Notes under the pieces: model-generated | The model's database searches: none | What the model was told of the DNA's origin: nothing | What the model saw: the letters and a program-made list of their open reading frames with translations, nothing else | From: Xiphydria camelus | Taxonomy: Eukaryota; Arthropoda; Insecta; Hymenoptera; Xiphydriidae | Length of the DNA stretch: 64,000 bases | Direction: 5' to 3' | NCBI GenBank assembly: GCA_963678675.1 | Contig: OY783200.1 | Coordinates: 10,284,917-10,348,916 of the forward strand | Made by a program: the position numbers and the translations under genes | Shown: positions 1 through 11,311 of the stretch, one piece after another | Layout of the letters: each line of letters starts with the position of its first letter | Position numbering within the stretch: the first letter of the stretch is position 1

Positions 1-190
1 GGGGGGGTGAGAATATTTCTTACACTGTATGTAGATACCGTGTAAACTTTATGTACAAGTATCTTACACTGGGGGGAGGGGGGGGGGGGTCAAAAAGAAG
101 CAAAAAACGTCTTATGTAATATATGGATGGCCCCTACTACACCGACGGAAACCCACCGTTACAGAGTTATTACAGAAAACATGAAGGCAT
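1..190. other. Leading non-coding stretch with G-runs
   Basis: AT-rich DNA with two G homopolymer stretches near positions 1-7 and 74-90. No credible reading frame, RNA gene or element end is visible before the inverted repeat that begins near 191. Confidence 0.5.
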
Positions 191-1750
191 TGGCAGATTT
201 CAGGTCCTTTTATTAAACTAGAGGTTTTTTTCTTAAATATGAAGACTAGACATGAAAACTATATGTATTTGAAGACGGACAAAATAAAAATAAACCTACG
301 TACGCAATTTGTAAAGTAAACTATTTGTGTATTATTTCTAGATCGATACTGCGTACTGGTAAAGAGATTGTAACTCTGCGGAACAGAGCAGTAGAAAGTT
401 AAACTACATTAAATCATCTTGGCACTGTTTCAAAAGTAGGGTACTATAGCTTTCAAATGGTGCTTAACTTAAACGTGTGGCTGCATTTAGACTACAGATA
501 ATATGCAAGAATTGGAAGACATTGCCAATTTATCAACGGCGATGAGACAAAAATTACAGGCCCTTTCTTTACATTGAAGATTTTATAGCATTCCGCGAGA
601 GGAAGGTTTGCTTTCTCCGAAAGTTTTCAAAGAGAACTTGCACGCTTTTAGTGTCATTCTGGTTCAAATTCCTGAAATTTTATTTAAAAATTACCTAAAA
701 CCGCTGTAATTTTAAATTTTGGGGCACTACAGAATGGATTATTTATTAAGAAAACCAGAGCAACGCCTTAAAATTGGTATCTCAGCGTGGCGTGGCGATT
801 AAGAAATTATTTTTCCACAGTTTGAAGAGGAAGATACGCCCTTTGAAACTATAATGAAGTCCTGAAAAGAGCAGATGTATCGCAGATCGTCAGGGGAGGT
901 AGTGGCAGTTTTCAGGACTCTACGTCATTCATGTCCCGATAACAACCCTTGCATCGTGAAATGTCAAGGAACGCAATGGTACTTTTCAGGTCTCTACGTG
1001 ACAGAGTCCTGGTGTAAACCATTGCACCTCATGGCATCATGTATTGCATTGGCAGCTTTCGGGACTCCTTTCGATCGGTTGATTTGTGTCGGAACTAGGT
1101 TGCCATAGTTACTGTACTGTAGTTTGAATATAGTCTGGACTGCAATTTGCACTCATTCATGTGAAATACCATTTGTCATACACTGAAAAAAAAAAGAATA
1201 GAAATTATTCTGTTAGAAGGATAATCTGAGTACGAAAGGTAAAATAGATCAAAAATTATCCTATGAAGTATAAAAATTAATTTAAGGAAGGTTAAATTTT
1301 AAACCCTGGAAGGATAATTTTTGATCTAATTTAAAAATTCGACTCAAAGCGGACGTATTTTTATCCCACGGAAGGATAAAAGTTATCCCACGGAAGGATA
1401 AAAATTATCCCATGTTGGAGAAATATACCAGAACCGGCAAGTTGCAGGTACATTGAAATTTACCTTCGGCCGGGCTTGGTCGGTTTCGGTCAGTCAATCT
1501 ATATATTATATTTCGGTAAATCTAGGCCGCTAATGGGCTCGCAGCTTTGCACCTTTCTCAGAAAGGTTAATTAACGGACGGATCGAAAAATAAGCCGTCT
1601 AGGTCTCTCCGTTGCCAAACAGATGATTCGAAAAATTGGCGGAGTTTAGCATAGCATTTTTTAATGGAATGACTAGCGTTCGTAAACGATGCAACATTAT
1701 ATTAATCGTAACAGGCCCAAGAAGGGAGATGTTACTCCTCGGCTAGGAAG

Positions 1751-3278
1751 CACGGTACGCCTGAAAAATTTTTAATCAAAAGTCGAGCACCTAATTTTTT
1801 TCTTGCTTTAATCTGTTCCGTAGACCTAAACTAAATAATAAACACAGAAATTAAAATAATCCTTAGAGCCGTTTTTAGGCAAAATGCAAAAAAGTGAAAA
1901 TATTAGCAAAATATTGGAAATAATATGGAAAAATGGTTACTTTGTTAAATGTATGTAACAAAAATACAAAAAATGTAAAAGTAAACTCTTTTAATATTTA
2001 ATATTGAAGTACGTTTCAAATACAAACAACATATAAAACAATAAAAATTAATACTAAATTATAGAAGTTATATGTGATTGCTGTTATATTCCCTCACAGC
2101 TTTCAAAAGTCTGTTTGCGTAAAGTTCATTATTTTTGGTAACCTTATATTTAGACCAAATCTCTCTGAGCAAAATCATGGTGAAGAGATTCAACAGCTTG
2201 CTCACTATAACGATCGGTATCATGAAATATGTCATGACGCGATGTCCCTCTGTCGAGTAGCGACTCGATATAGGCTTGCGTCGGACGGTGTAGGCCACAC
2301 AACTAGTCTCTAGGTAAATTTACACCCTCTGTATAACAGCGTTATTTGAAATGGAGTTAAGACTTTCTATAAAATAATGTAAAAAATTATAACGAATGTT
2401 ATAAATCAACTTAATTTCACTTATTAATGATAAATGAAAACGTACTCTACACACAAATTCTTGACTTATTACGATACAATGAGGTTTTAAATGTTTGGTT
2501 CAATTCTACCCATGCTCTAGAATTGAACCAAACATTTAAAACCTCATTGTATCGTAATAAGTCAAGAATTTGTGTGTAGAGTACGTTTTCATTTATCATT
2601 AATAAGTGAAATTAAGTTGATTTATAACATTCGTTATAATTTTTTACATTATTTTATAGAAAGTCTTGACTCCATTTCAAATAACGCTGTTATACAGGGT
2701 GTAAATTTACCTAGAGACTCTAGTTGTGTGGCCTACACCGTCCGACGCAAGCCTATATCGAGTCGCTACTCGACAGAGGGACATCGCGTCATGACATATT
2801 TCATGATACCGATCGTTATAGTGAGCAAGCTGCTGAATCTCTTCACCATAATTTTGCTCAGAGAGATTTGGTCTAAATATAAAGTTACCAAAAATAATGA
2901 ACTTTACGCAAACAGACTTTTGAAAGCTGTGAGGGAATATAACAGCAATCACATATAACTTCTATAATTTAGTATTAATTTTTATTGTTTTATATGTTGT
3001 TTGTATTTGAAACGTACTTCAATATATTAAATATTAAAAGAGTTTACTTTTACATTTTTTGTATTTTTGTTACATACATTTAACAAAGTAACCATTTTTC
3101 CATATTATTTCCAATATTTTGCTAATATTTTCACTTTTTTGCATTTTGCCTAAAAACGGCTCTAATGATTATTTTAATTTCTGTGTTTATTATTTAGTTT
3201 AGGTCTACGGAACAAATTAAAGCAAGAAAAAAATTAGGTGCTCGACTTTTGATTTAAAATTTTTTCAGGCGTACCGTG
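1751..3278. repeat. Long foldback palindrome (arms about 755 bp)
   Basis: The sequence from CACGGTACGCCTG at 1751 to CAGGCGTACCGTG at 3278 is a near-perfect inverted repeat with an 11-13 bp spacer near 2506-2518. Both arms contain the same GC-richer block (2233-2310 and 2715-2790), which gives matching 75-residue open frames on opposite strands. I do not recognise that peptide and read it as a by-product of the palindrome. The arms differ at several bases, for example around 2305-2315 versus 2705-2720. This argues against a pure assembly hairpin. Confidence 0.75.
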
Positions 3279-3481
3279 GAAGGCGCATGATGAGTCAGTG
3301 CCTCCGGAATGACTGAGTACTTTGTACTTACCTATTTCGGGCATTTCCAGAAGTCCCGTTTGCCCTCGCTACCTGCGGTACGTCCCGGTCAGGAAGGCGC
3401 ACGATGCGATAGTTCGATTCCAGACTTCTAGCGAGACAGTCGCTAACAACGCTATACCCGAAGGCATCACGGTTGATAAGT

Positions 3482-3763
3482 CCACAGTATTATTTTTAGT
3501 AGTTGAATAAATTTACGTATGTAAAAATTGTGCCTGATTAACTAGTAATAATTAAGTGTTTGATTAATTGATCATTTCTGTGAATCTATTTATGTATTAC
3601 AATCAATATTGTATTGAACTTATTTTATAATATTAATTGTAATAGGTACATAAATAGAGGTTCACAGAAATTATCAATTAATCAAATGCTTAATTATTAC
3701 TAGTTAATCAGCCACAATCTTTACATACGTACATTTATTCAACTACTAAAAACAATACTGTGG
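3482..3763. repeat. Palindromic MITE
   Basis: Inverted repeat from CCACAGTATT at 3482 to AATACTGTGG at 3763, with arms of about 130 bp and a short AT loop near 3600-3630. It has no coding capacity and is nested in the TA-flanked element. Confidence 0.7.
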
Positions 3764-4027
3764 ATTGGATATTAATCAATTTATTTTGTCATTTTTTAAA
3801 AGTAAATAAAGACTGGAAAACCCACTAAGCACTTTTTCTAAAGACCAGTCATTCTGCCTGGTTTTGGTACAAACAGGTATTTTTAAATGGCTGATTGCGA
3901 TAAGGTTCTATCTTGCAAGCAAATCTTACAGCAAGCATAATTCTCGGTACGATTTCTACCTGGGTCAGTAAAAGGAGATAGTTTGATTTTTGTGTTTTTT
4001 TTGTTACGCGAAATGATTGCGTAAATA

Positions 4028-4060
4028 ATAATAATAATAACAGTAATAATAATAATAATT
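4028..4060. repeat. AAT microsatellite
   Basis: An imperfect run of AAT trinucleotides, interrupted by one CAGT unit, directly before the GGAAGGTTAAAAATTATCC iteron array. Confidence 0.8.
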
Positions 4061-5964
4061 TATACTCACTGGAAGGTTAAAAATTATCCTCTTTGGAAGG
4101 ATAAATCTTATACTCCTGTAGAAGGATAATTTTTGGCCGAAGGTTAAAATTTATTCTTCGGAAGGATAAATTTTCTACTTCTTTAGAAGGATAAATTTTG
4201 GCCATTGGAAGGTTAAAATTTATCCTTTGGAAGGATAAATTTTATACTCCTTTACAAGGATAATTTTTAGCCATTCCCGATTGGATAATTTTTACTCCAT
4301 TTCCCTTTCGTACTCAGATTATCCTTCTAGGTATAATTTTTAATCTCACTTTAGGATTAAAATTTAGTCTTTTTTTTCAGTGTATGCATGTGGTTTTAAT
4401 CTTGCTTCTCCAGTCCATTGTGGAATTAATTGGGAAGGTTTCTGCCAATCAATAGATTGTCATCAGCAAACAAACATTCGGAATTATAGTCAGAATTGTG
4501 ATTGCGAAACTAGTGCAATATTTTTTAACGCAGCCTGTATTATAAGTGTCTCAGCGTTACTAGATACATATGGGTGTTAGTAATTCGAGTAATATAATTT
4601 TGTTTGCTCGCATGGTGGGCTTTTCTTCCATTCTTATTTCAATCTAATTACGTCACTCAAATTCGCGAATGGAGCAACATCGGCAATTCTATTAAATTTT
4701 GATGTGATCAGAGTGAACTTTGCTCTCTTGTCCCTATATATGTACACATTGGTAGTTTTCAGGACTCTGTATTAATGGAGTCCTGAAAAATGCCTTTGCA
4801 TCGCAGATTGTCATGAAAGGTATTGGCTGCTTTCAGGACTCTACGTGAAAATGCAATGAGGTTATATCTCATGATGCCATGTAATGCATTGACAACTTTC
4901 AGGACTCTTTTCGACTTGTTGGTTCGTGTCGGGATTCAGTTACTAGAAATACTAAACCGTACTTCTTATTAATGTCTGAACAGTAATTAGCAGTCATTTA
5001 AGTGATGTACCATTTGCCGTGTGCAGGTGGTTTGCATCTTACTTCTAACTGCGTCTTCCAGAATATGCAAGAGTAGAACGTTATCAGGATTCCTTGTTTC
5101 CTATATATATCACAGTATCGTCATATGAATATTCGATAAGCTGGAATTGAGATAGGAATAAACATTTACCATTTTCTCATTAGTAGAAGGAAATATTTAT
5201 TTGTGTAGTGTTATTGTTAGGTTATATTATTGTAAAGTTATATTCTTAACCATTAATATGTTACAAACATGTCGAAGATGAAGAAGATGTGAGGAACGGA
5301 ACCAATATTTGATGTCAATATTCTGAAATATTACAGCTAAAACGCATTTATATGTAAGGATACTTTTCAGGACTGTCCTGAAAGTATACGATATATAGAA
5401 AAATCTTTCAGGACCGTCCTGAAAAGCACCAAGTGTCCCGGTAATATACGTTGCGTACCTAAAAAAGACCTGAAAACTGCCATTAGATATATATATATAT
5501 ATATAAATAATTTATATATATATATAAATAATTATTAAATTTATTAATATAAAACCATATTTATAATTATTATAAAAATCAATCATTAGTACAAATATAA
5601 AATACTTTAACCCTTATGTGCACACCCGGATACCCGGGTGTCCACCTTGTCATATTTTTGCCCATAACTCGGAGAAAAATTGAAATACCGGCCTGGGCCT
5701 CAAGATCCCCATTATTTGACTCTTTTTGAAGATAAAAACACAATCGTAAATTTTTTTCAAATTTTTTGAAATATAAATAAACGGCGTTGAAGTTCATGTG
5801 CTTAGCGGACACACCCGGGTACCCGGGTACCCACTAGATGAAAAATGGCATTTCGAGTCGGGAATAAATTAATATCATCGATGAATCTTTCATTGAGGTA
5901 ACAGGGGTTAATGAATAAATAATTACAATAATTTTCAAGGTATATTAGAGTATATTTACATTCC

Positions 5965-7283
5965 TCCAGCGCAATCGATACATCTGATTGTCGATGAACA
6001 ATGCTCATCGCAAACAGGTTTCTCGCAAACTGAACAAGATTTTCGTGTTTTCCGGCGTCTTTTGATCGTTTCTTTGTAGCATATATGACAAGAACCTATA
6101 ATTTTCTTCCTGCCTGTACTGTCTCGAGGTTGAGCTTGCCTTTCAGGAATAGTGGAAGGACCAGCCTATGCCTCGATCACGCTTTCAATCGCAATTTTCG
6201 TGTTGAAGTTGCGCATTATTTGGCCATTCGCAGAACGATCCTCAATAAAGGGTTTCCTAGTTCTTCGCCCAGTTGACGCAAGAGAATACAGATTATTCCC
6301 CTCTATACACGCCAGCGTAGTACATTGCATATCGGTTGGCGCTATCGGATCCAAGATGGTTCCCTAAAATTCGGTGACAATGCCGACAGCCCAGACACGA
6401 ACCAAATAGACGTTTCGGTCCGAAAAACATCGGTCATCTCAATAATGGTGAATGTGACAGACGCTCTGAAAGATAACTTGATAATCGTTTGGATTTTTTT
6501 TCGAATAATCAAAATAGTGAACGGAAGCAGTGTCATTTTTCTCTGGTTGCTTGTGCATAAAGAGTAGGAAAGGAGACATCAGAATCTCAGAAGAAGTGCC
6601 ATCAGATAAGTTACTTTCTAACGGACCGTCTTAACCTCATTTTGATAACCACAAAGATATTTGTCCTTCATACGTTATCAAAATGAGGTTAATACGGTGA
6701 GTTAGGAAGTAACTTATCTGATGGCACTTCTTCTGAGATACTGATGTCTCTTTTCCTGCTCTTTATGCACAAGCAACCAGAGAAAAATGGCACTGCTTCT
6801 GTTCACTATCTTGATTATTCGAAAAAAAATCCAAACGATTATCAAGCTATCTATCGGAGCGTCTATCACATTCACCACTATTGAGATGACCGATGTTTTT
6901 CGAACTGAAATATCTATTTGGTTCGTGTCTGGGCTGTCGGTATTGTCACCGAATTTTAGGGAACCATCTTGGATTCGATAGCGCCAACCGATATGCAATG
7001 TGCTACGCTGGCGTGTATAGAGGGGAACAGTCTGTATACGTCGCTGATTACTTTTCTTTCGAATCATCTTGTTGTTCTCATAATATATTATATACGAAGC
7101 AAGAGCGCCTACGTCTAGGATATTGAAAAACATAGCAAGCGGCCATCTCTGAGTGCGCCTGTGCATGATGTATCGAGTAACCATTTGATCCATAATATCT
7201 ACATCAGTTTTATATCTATTATAATAAGAGATCATGTGAGGTTTTCTCTTTCTATCGTCATTCACAGCAGCATCAGAGTGCAT
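5965..7283 (-). pseudogene. piggyBac transposase, C-terminal half, disrupted
   Basis: The minus strand from 7283 encodes the conserved piggyBac block with motifs MISYYNRYKTDVDIMDQMV and TQRWPLAMFFNILD; the aspartates of VDIMDQM belong to the late catalytic-core region of the family. The frame then runs into the foldback at 6289-7034 and resumes below 6288 with QIMRNFNTKIAIESV. It ends with a cysteine-rich domain (about 5965-6090) of CHIC, CSVC, CDEHC and CIDC pairs, the C-terminal zinc-binding domain that normally recognises the TIRs. An in-frame stop follows IAIESVIEA. The N-terminal half is missing. The family match is strong and the gene is clearly dead. Confidence 0.85.
6289..7034. repeat. 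Foldback inside the piggyBac transposase
   Basis: Two arms of about 360 bp (6289-6650 and 6673-7034) are inverted copies around a 22-bp centre. The arm begins with sequence that looks like transposase coding DNA, so the arms may include duplicated host sequence. A related single arm recurs at about 21240-21445, with shared TGTGACAGACGCTC and AAGTGCCATCAGATAAGTTA-type blocks. Confidence 0.75.
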
Positions 7284-7592
7284 TGTCGATAGTTTTGTTC
7301 TTCTTGGGCAAAATTGACCGCGTGCTACCTGTGTAGCGCTCGGAGACCCTACCTCTATTTCTTTTCATGGGAGTTGTAGTGGGCTAGGGAACTTGGAAAT
7401 GGCTTAAATAGTTTCTATTAATGTTTATTTAATGAAGTAAATTGATTCCAAACGATTCCGTTTATGTGAAAATTCAGAAATCGAGAAAAACCAGTGGTGG
7501 GCACCCGGGTACCCCGGGTGTGTAACGATGTGGTAAAAGTTGGGTGTGCACATAAGGGTTAAATAGGCCAGGAGTGCAAAGGGTTAATTTAC

Positions 7593-7781
7593 TTACCGAA
7601 CTGCTTTTGTGCCGCTGCTTTGCGGTTGATTAAAATTTGCACTAGACGCTAAATAGTCGCACACCATTTGCACATCAACACTCGGTAAATTGTGAGAATC
7701 GGCCTTCTGATATCCTTCTTGCATTTTGAAGTTCTGAGTTAGACTACGAATTCTGACCAAATAAATGCGGACAACTGCCAT
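7593..7781 (-). CDS. Possible first exon of a SWIM/YqaJ-type mobile gene (fragment)
   Basis: The minus-strand frame starts ATGGCAGTTGTCCGC and contains HNLPSVDVQMVCDYLASS and a later SSGTKAVR. It is followed directly by a good splice donor (CAGTTCG then GTAAGTAAAT). The HNLP..D..MV..YL..N..F pattern reminds me of the N-terminus of insect proteins carrying a SWIM zinc finger and a YqaJ-like nuclease domain, but I only see this short block. The rest is absent; piggyBac lies 35 bp downstream. It could also be a chance frame. Confidence 0.3.
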   Translation of the reverse strand: MAVVRIYLVRIRSLTQNFKMQEGYQKADSHNLPSVDVQMVCDYLASSANFNQPQSSGTKAVR

Positions 7782-7799
7782 TCAATTTCTGCATGTTAT

Positions 7800-8900
7800 C
7801 TGCGGGCGCATGGGTGGGCGGAGCGTTCGAGCTTAGAAATGACGTCAGACCAATTGGAAATCGTTCCGGCGGATCGATAAATGCCCTAACTTTATTTGTT
7901 CATAACTGCGAGTAGAGTTGTTATTTTTTCAAAATTTTTTTTTGGTCGATTTCTGAGCCTCTTAGTTTTCATTTCAACCTGAAATCATATTTTTCTATTT
8001 TTTTCCGAACCCCCCTATTCTGGAAAATTAAGGACCGTGATAAAAATGTCCAGACATTACAGTTGTTTAGAAATCGCGCGTTCAACGAAAAAATAAATAC
8101 ACGTGATATCTCTCTCACTATACCCCCTTCCCCCTTATGATATTTCGTGATTTTTGCCCCCCCCCCCCCCCCCTTCGAACCTCACGTGATTAATGGACGA
8201 CCCCTTTCGCTTTAAAATGTCCTTTAGTTCGGGCATAGTAAACGATTTTCGATCGATTTCATCCATCGAGCATTACTTTGTAAATCGTACGCGTTTACAC
8301 GCATCGTTCGTCGTTTGCTTTTTCGACGTTCAACGTTCGTCTTGCATTGTACGTCGATCAGTGTTCGTCATTTGGCTTCTCTCCTTTTACTGTTCACTCG
8401 AATCACGTCTCACGTATCCCGGTTCAGCCTCCAATATTTGTGGTCTTTTTCCTCTCGTCGTCGGGTCGAAACATAACTCGTTCGGAAACAATGAAAATGA
8501 TGTCCTTTATTAATTAATACAGTTTTTCGTTATCTTTCGTCCCAAGATGGGAGCTTCCTCGCCTCGAGTCCTCGCTCAACTGCCCCCACACCCGTCATCG
8601 AGCGTGCTCTTTTTCTGGCGCGCGTTTGCTGGCTCGGCGCGGCGGCTGCGCGCGGTAGTTCGCTGCTCGATCGCTGCACATAGAGGTATTTTGCCTTCCT
8701 AGCCGGACAAAATTATGTTTTTATTTTTTTGTTGTGTACTGGAGTTTCTGTTGGTTTGTGTATCTAAATTAGTTGCTTGAGTCAGTTCATAACATAACAA
8801 TAATGTTTATTTTTAATTTTTGTACAGAAAATAGTAACATTTGTTACAGATAAAATACAATAATAATTTTCACATGATCTGTTTTTATATCCTGCATTAA
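7800..8900. other. Gene-poor stretch with a CpG-rich block
   Basis: Mixed AT-rich DNA with a C homopolymer at about 8157-8173 and a GC- and CpG-rich segment at about 8555-8690 (GCGCGCGTTTGCTGGCTCGG and neighbours). The segment could be a promoter or the end of an element. A 106-codon frame at 8193-8513 has no recognisable domain and I do not call it. Confidence 0.4.
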
Positions 8901-9132
8901 TCAGATGATGACGAGTGCCAAAATTACTCAGGCGAGTCCTCCGCTTCGTCGTCTTCCGATGCTTCGGAGTTCCAACCTACAGAATAAAGGAGGCCCTAGA
9001 CGGTCAATCATTTTGATCAAATGCTTGAATCAAGCGATTGATGTGCGCACCAATCAACTTCAGTGAACCTTTCAATCTTTTTATCAAAACTTAGTCATAG
9101 TTCAGTTTTCGACTCGGCTGGTGGTTCGAACA

Positions 9133-11311
9133 ATGATGTCCAACACGGATTTGGCCTTTCTAGCATTGACGTTGGTTGTCGTTAAAAAGAAAGACCAAAA
9201 GCGGAAACGACGTTGGTCCAAGGAGTGGTACAAATTGAGAAATCGTTTCACTCATGAGAATTTACTTAATTTCCTACGCGTTTCCGAAGCCGATGATTAC
9301 AAAAACTTCATCAGAATGGACGAAGGGAGTTTTGATTTTCTATTGCAATTGATACGCCCCAAAATCGAGAAAAAGGATACTAATATGCGTGAAGCGATTC
9401 CTGCAACTCAGAGACTTTCCATCACATTAAGGTATCTGGCTTCTGGCATGGATGTGGAAGACCTGAAATTCTTGTGCGCCATTGCTCCTCAGACTCTGGG
9501 ACTCATTATAATGGAAACTTGCTCAGCAATTATAGAGGCATTAAAAGAGAACATTCAGGTATGTATCTATATTTTCTTTAACCTTTAATTTTATTATATA
9601 AAGTACAAATATAGGTATAAATAAATTATTTCACATTGAGGTGAAAGATGAAAAAAAATCAGCAGCATTTGCGTTCTGAGAGGTTTCTTGATATTGTTGT
9701 TGGTGTGCTGAAGTGGGAGAAGGCAAAGGAGAACTGTAAACTTGTGGTGCCGAGTTGGGATATCGTTGCATATTGTGACTTGAATAATTAAAAAAATTAG
9801 GCGATGACGACGAAGATGTTGGCGAAGGTGACCAACGTGGATACATTTCAAAACGTAATCCGTCCCTTGTCAAGTTTCCCGATTCTGCTTCAAAAAGCGT
9901 GTCGTTAATGATTTTTTCAGCGAAGCGTCTTTGGTCAGGAAGTAGCCTCTTTAATTTAATTGCCCAGCCCTTAGCTAGTATGTCCTCTTCTGACTCGGGC
10001 CTCTTAAAATACTCAGTTGCTAATCCCACCAGTTGTTCAGTGGAATCTGACTGAACTTTTCTTTTCTTTTTTGGTGGAAGTGGAAGGGCTTGTTCATTGA
10101 GACTAGGTGGAGCAGCTTTGTTGGAAAGGGACTCTTCACTTTGGGAGGCAAACTGTGACTGTGGGTCATCATCAGACAATGGTTGCTAAAACAAAAAAAA
10201 TAAATTGATAAATTAATGAAAATGATTGAAAAAAACTTATTAGTTCACAAATACGTTCAATTACATGTACCTATTTATTTCTTGTGTTACTACTAAAATG
10301 TTTATGCAACGATATCTCAACTCGGCACCACAAGTTTACAGTTTTCCTTTGCCTTCTCCCACTTCAGCACACCAACAACAATATCAAGAAACCTCTCAGA
10401 ACGCAAATGCTGCTGATTTTTTTTCATCTTTCACCTCAATGTGAAATTGAAACAAACTATGGAGATAATACTAAAATTTTTGTTTCGTATTGTTAAAGGT
10501 TCCTAAATCTGAAGAGGGATGGAAGCAAGTCGCACAGGGATTCGAAGATCAATGGAATTTCCATAATTGTATCGGTAGCGTCGATTGCAAGCACGTGTTA
10601 CTCCAAAAACCCTATAACTCTGGTTCTTATTACTACAATTATAAAGGTTCCTTCAGTATTGTGCTTATGGCTATTGTTAATTCCAATTATGAATTTATGA
10701 TGGTCGACGTAGGAGCGAATGGTCGAGTGTCGGATGGAGGTGTGATGAAGAATACGTTGTTTTGGCAGAAGTTGTCTAAGAACCAACTTAATATACCTGA
10801 TTCTCGTGAGTTTCCAGGTACTGATAAAAAGTTTCCGTACGTGTTCGTTGGAGACGAGGCTTTTCAACTAATGCCTAATTTTATGAAACCCTACAACAGA
10901 GCCTTATTGACAGATGAGAGAAAGATATTCAATTACAGATTGTCCCGAGCAAGGAGGGTTGTTGAAAATGTTTTTGGAATATTAACTAAGCGATTCAAAA
11001 TATTTCAGAAAGAAATTAAATTTGAACCTAACAAAGCTAGAAAAATTGTTCTCGCGTGCTGTCATTTGCACAACTACCTGTGTACGAGAACCAGAGCCAA
11101 ATATTTACAACCTAATGACGTTGATATTGAAAATCCTTCGACTGGTGCTGTGGAACATGGGTCATGGAGACAAGACACACAGTTGATGACACCACTTCAA
11201 AGAACAAGAGGCAACTCAGTTGTTGAAGCAAAAAAAGTGAGGGATGATTTCTGTGAATTCTTCAACACCTCTGGGGCAGTTCCATGGCAAAATAAGTGCC
11301 TGAATAATTAG
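9133..11311 (+). CDS. PIF/Harbinger (HARBI1-like) transposase, two exons
   Basis: Exon 1 is 9133-9558 (ATG in ACAATGATG; donor CAG|GTATGT) and exon 2 is 10499-11311 (acceptor TTAAAG), joined in phase to about 412 residues, usual for HARBI1-like nucleases. The N-terminal part has the basic KKDQKRKRRWSKEW stretch and the RLSITLRYLASG motif. The RNase-H-like core shows D171 in IGSVDCKH, D261 in FVGDEAF and E298 in RRVVENVFGIL, so the DDE triad is intact; CCHLHNYL is also family-typical. AATAAA lies at 11362-11367. The enzyme cuts and joins the element in the nucleus, normally aided by the second protein. The 940-bp intron contains the antisense last exon of the MADF gene. Confidence 0.9.

Larger units (their letters stand above)
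1181..4382. mobile_element. 3.2 kb non-autonomous element, CACTGAAAAAAA TIRs, TA target
   Basis: Terminal inverted repeats begin CACTGAAAAAAA at 1181 and end with the complement at 4382, flanked on both sides by TA (1179-1180, 4383-4384). Subterminally both ends share the motif AGAAGGATAATCTGAGTAC inverted. They also carry arrays of GGAAGGATAAAAATTATCC-like iterons at about 1190-1410 and 4070-4330. It contains no transposase; internally it holds a 1.5 kb palindrome (1751-3278) and a MITE (3482-3763). The TA target fits Tc1/mariner-like chemistry, but the superfamily is not proven. Confidence 0.6.
191..5482. mobile_element. Composite element with GGCAG..TTTCAGGTC termini and TTTTCAGGAC iterons
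   Basis: A short inverted repeat, TGGCAGATTTCAGGTC at 191 and its counterpart GACCTGAAAACTGCC ending near 5482, brackets a region carrying many copies of TTTTCAGGACTC. Copies lie near 908, 982, 1058, 4758, 4832, 4900, 5363 and 5405; the last two are palindromic (CAGGACNGTCCTG). Two diverged direct copies of a roughly 300-bp block lie at about 880-1180 and 4750-5040. No transposase frame is visible. The 3.2 kb element at 1181-4382 sits inside it. The terminal repeat is only about 15 bp and no target duplication is obvious, so the outer boundaries are tentative. Confidence 0.45.
5611..7558 (-). mobile_element. piggyBac-like transposon with TTAA target duplication
   Basis: The TIR CCCTTATGTGCACACCC starts at 5611 directly after TTAA (5607-5610), and its complement ends at 7558 directly before TTAA (7559-7562). 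This is the diagnostic piggyBac signature. Subterminal ACCCGGGTACCCGGGT-type palindromes occur near both ends (about 5810-5830 and 7500-7520). The minus strand carries remains of the transposase, split by a foldback at 6289-7034. The element looks transposition-competent at its ends but cannot encode an intact enzyme. Confidence 0.88.

Noticed and set aside
2068..2958. Matching peptides on both strands (with YTVRRKPISSRYSTEGHRVM)
   Set aside because: Both come from the two arms of the palindrome; I know no protein of this sort and the frame is short.
8193..8513. 106-codon frame as a membrane protein
   Set aside because: Hydrophobic runs come from TTT-rich sequence; no start context, domain or conserved motif.
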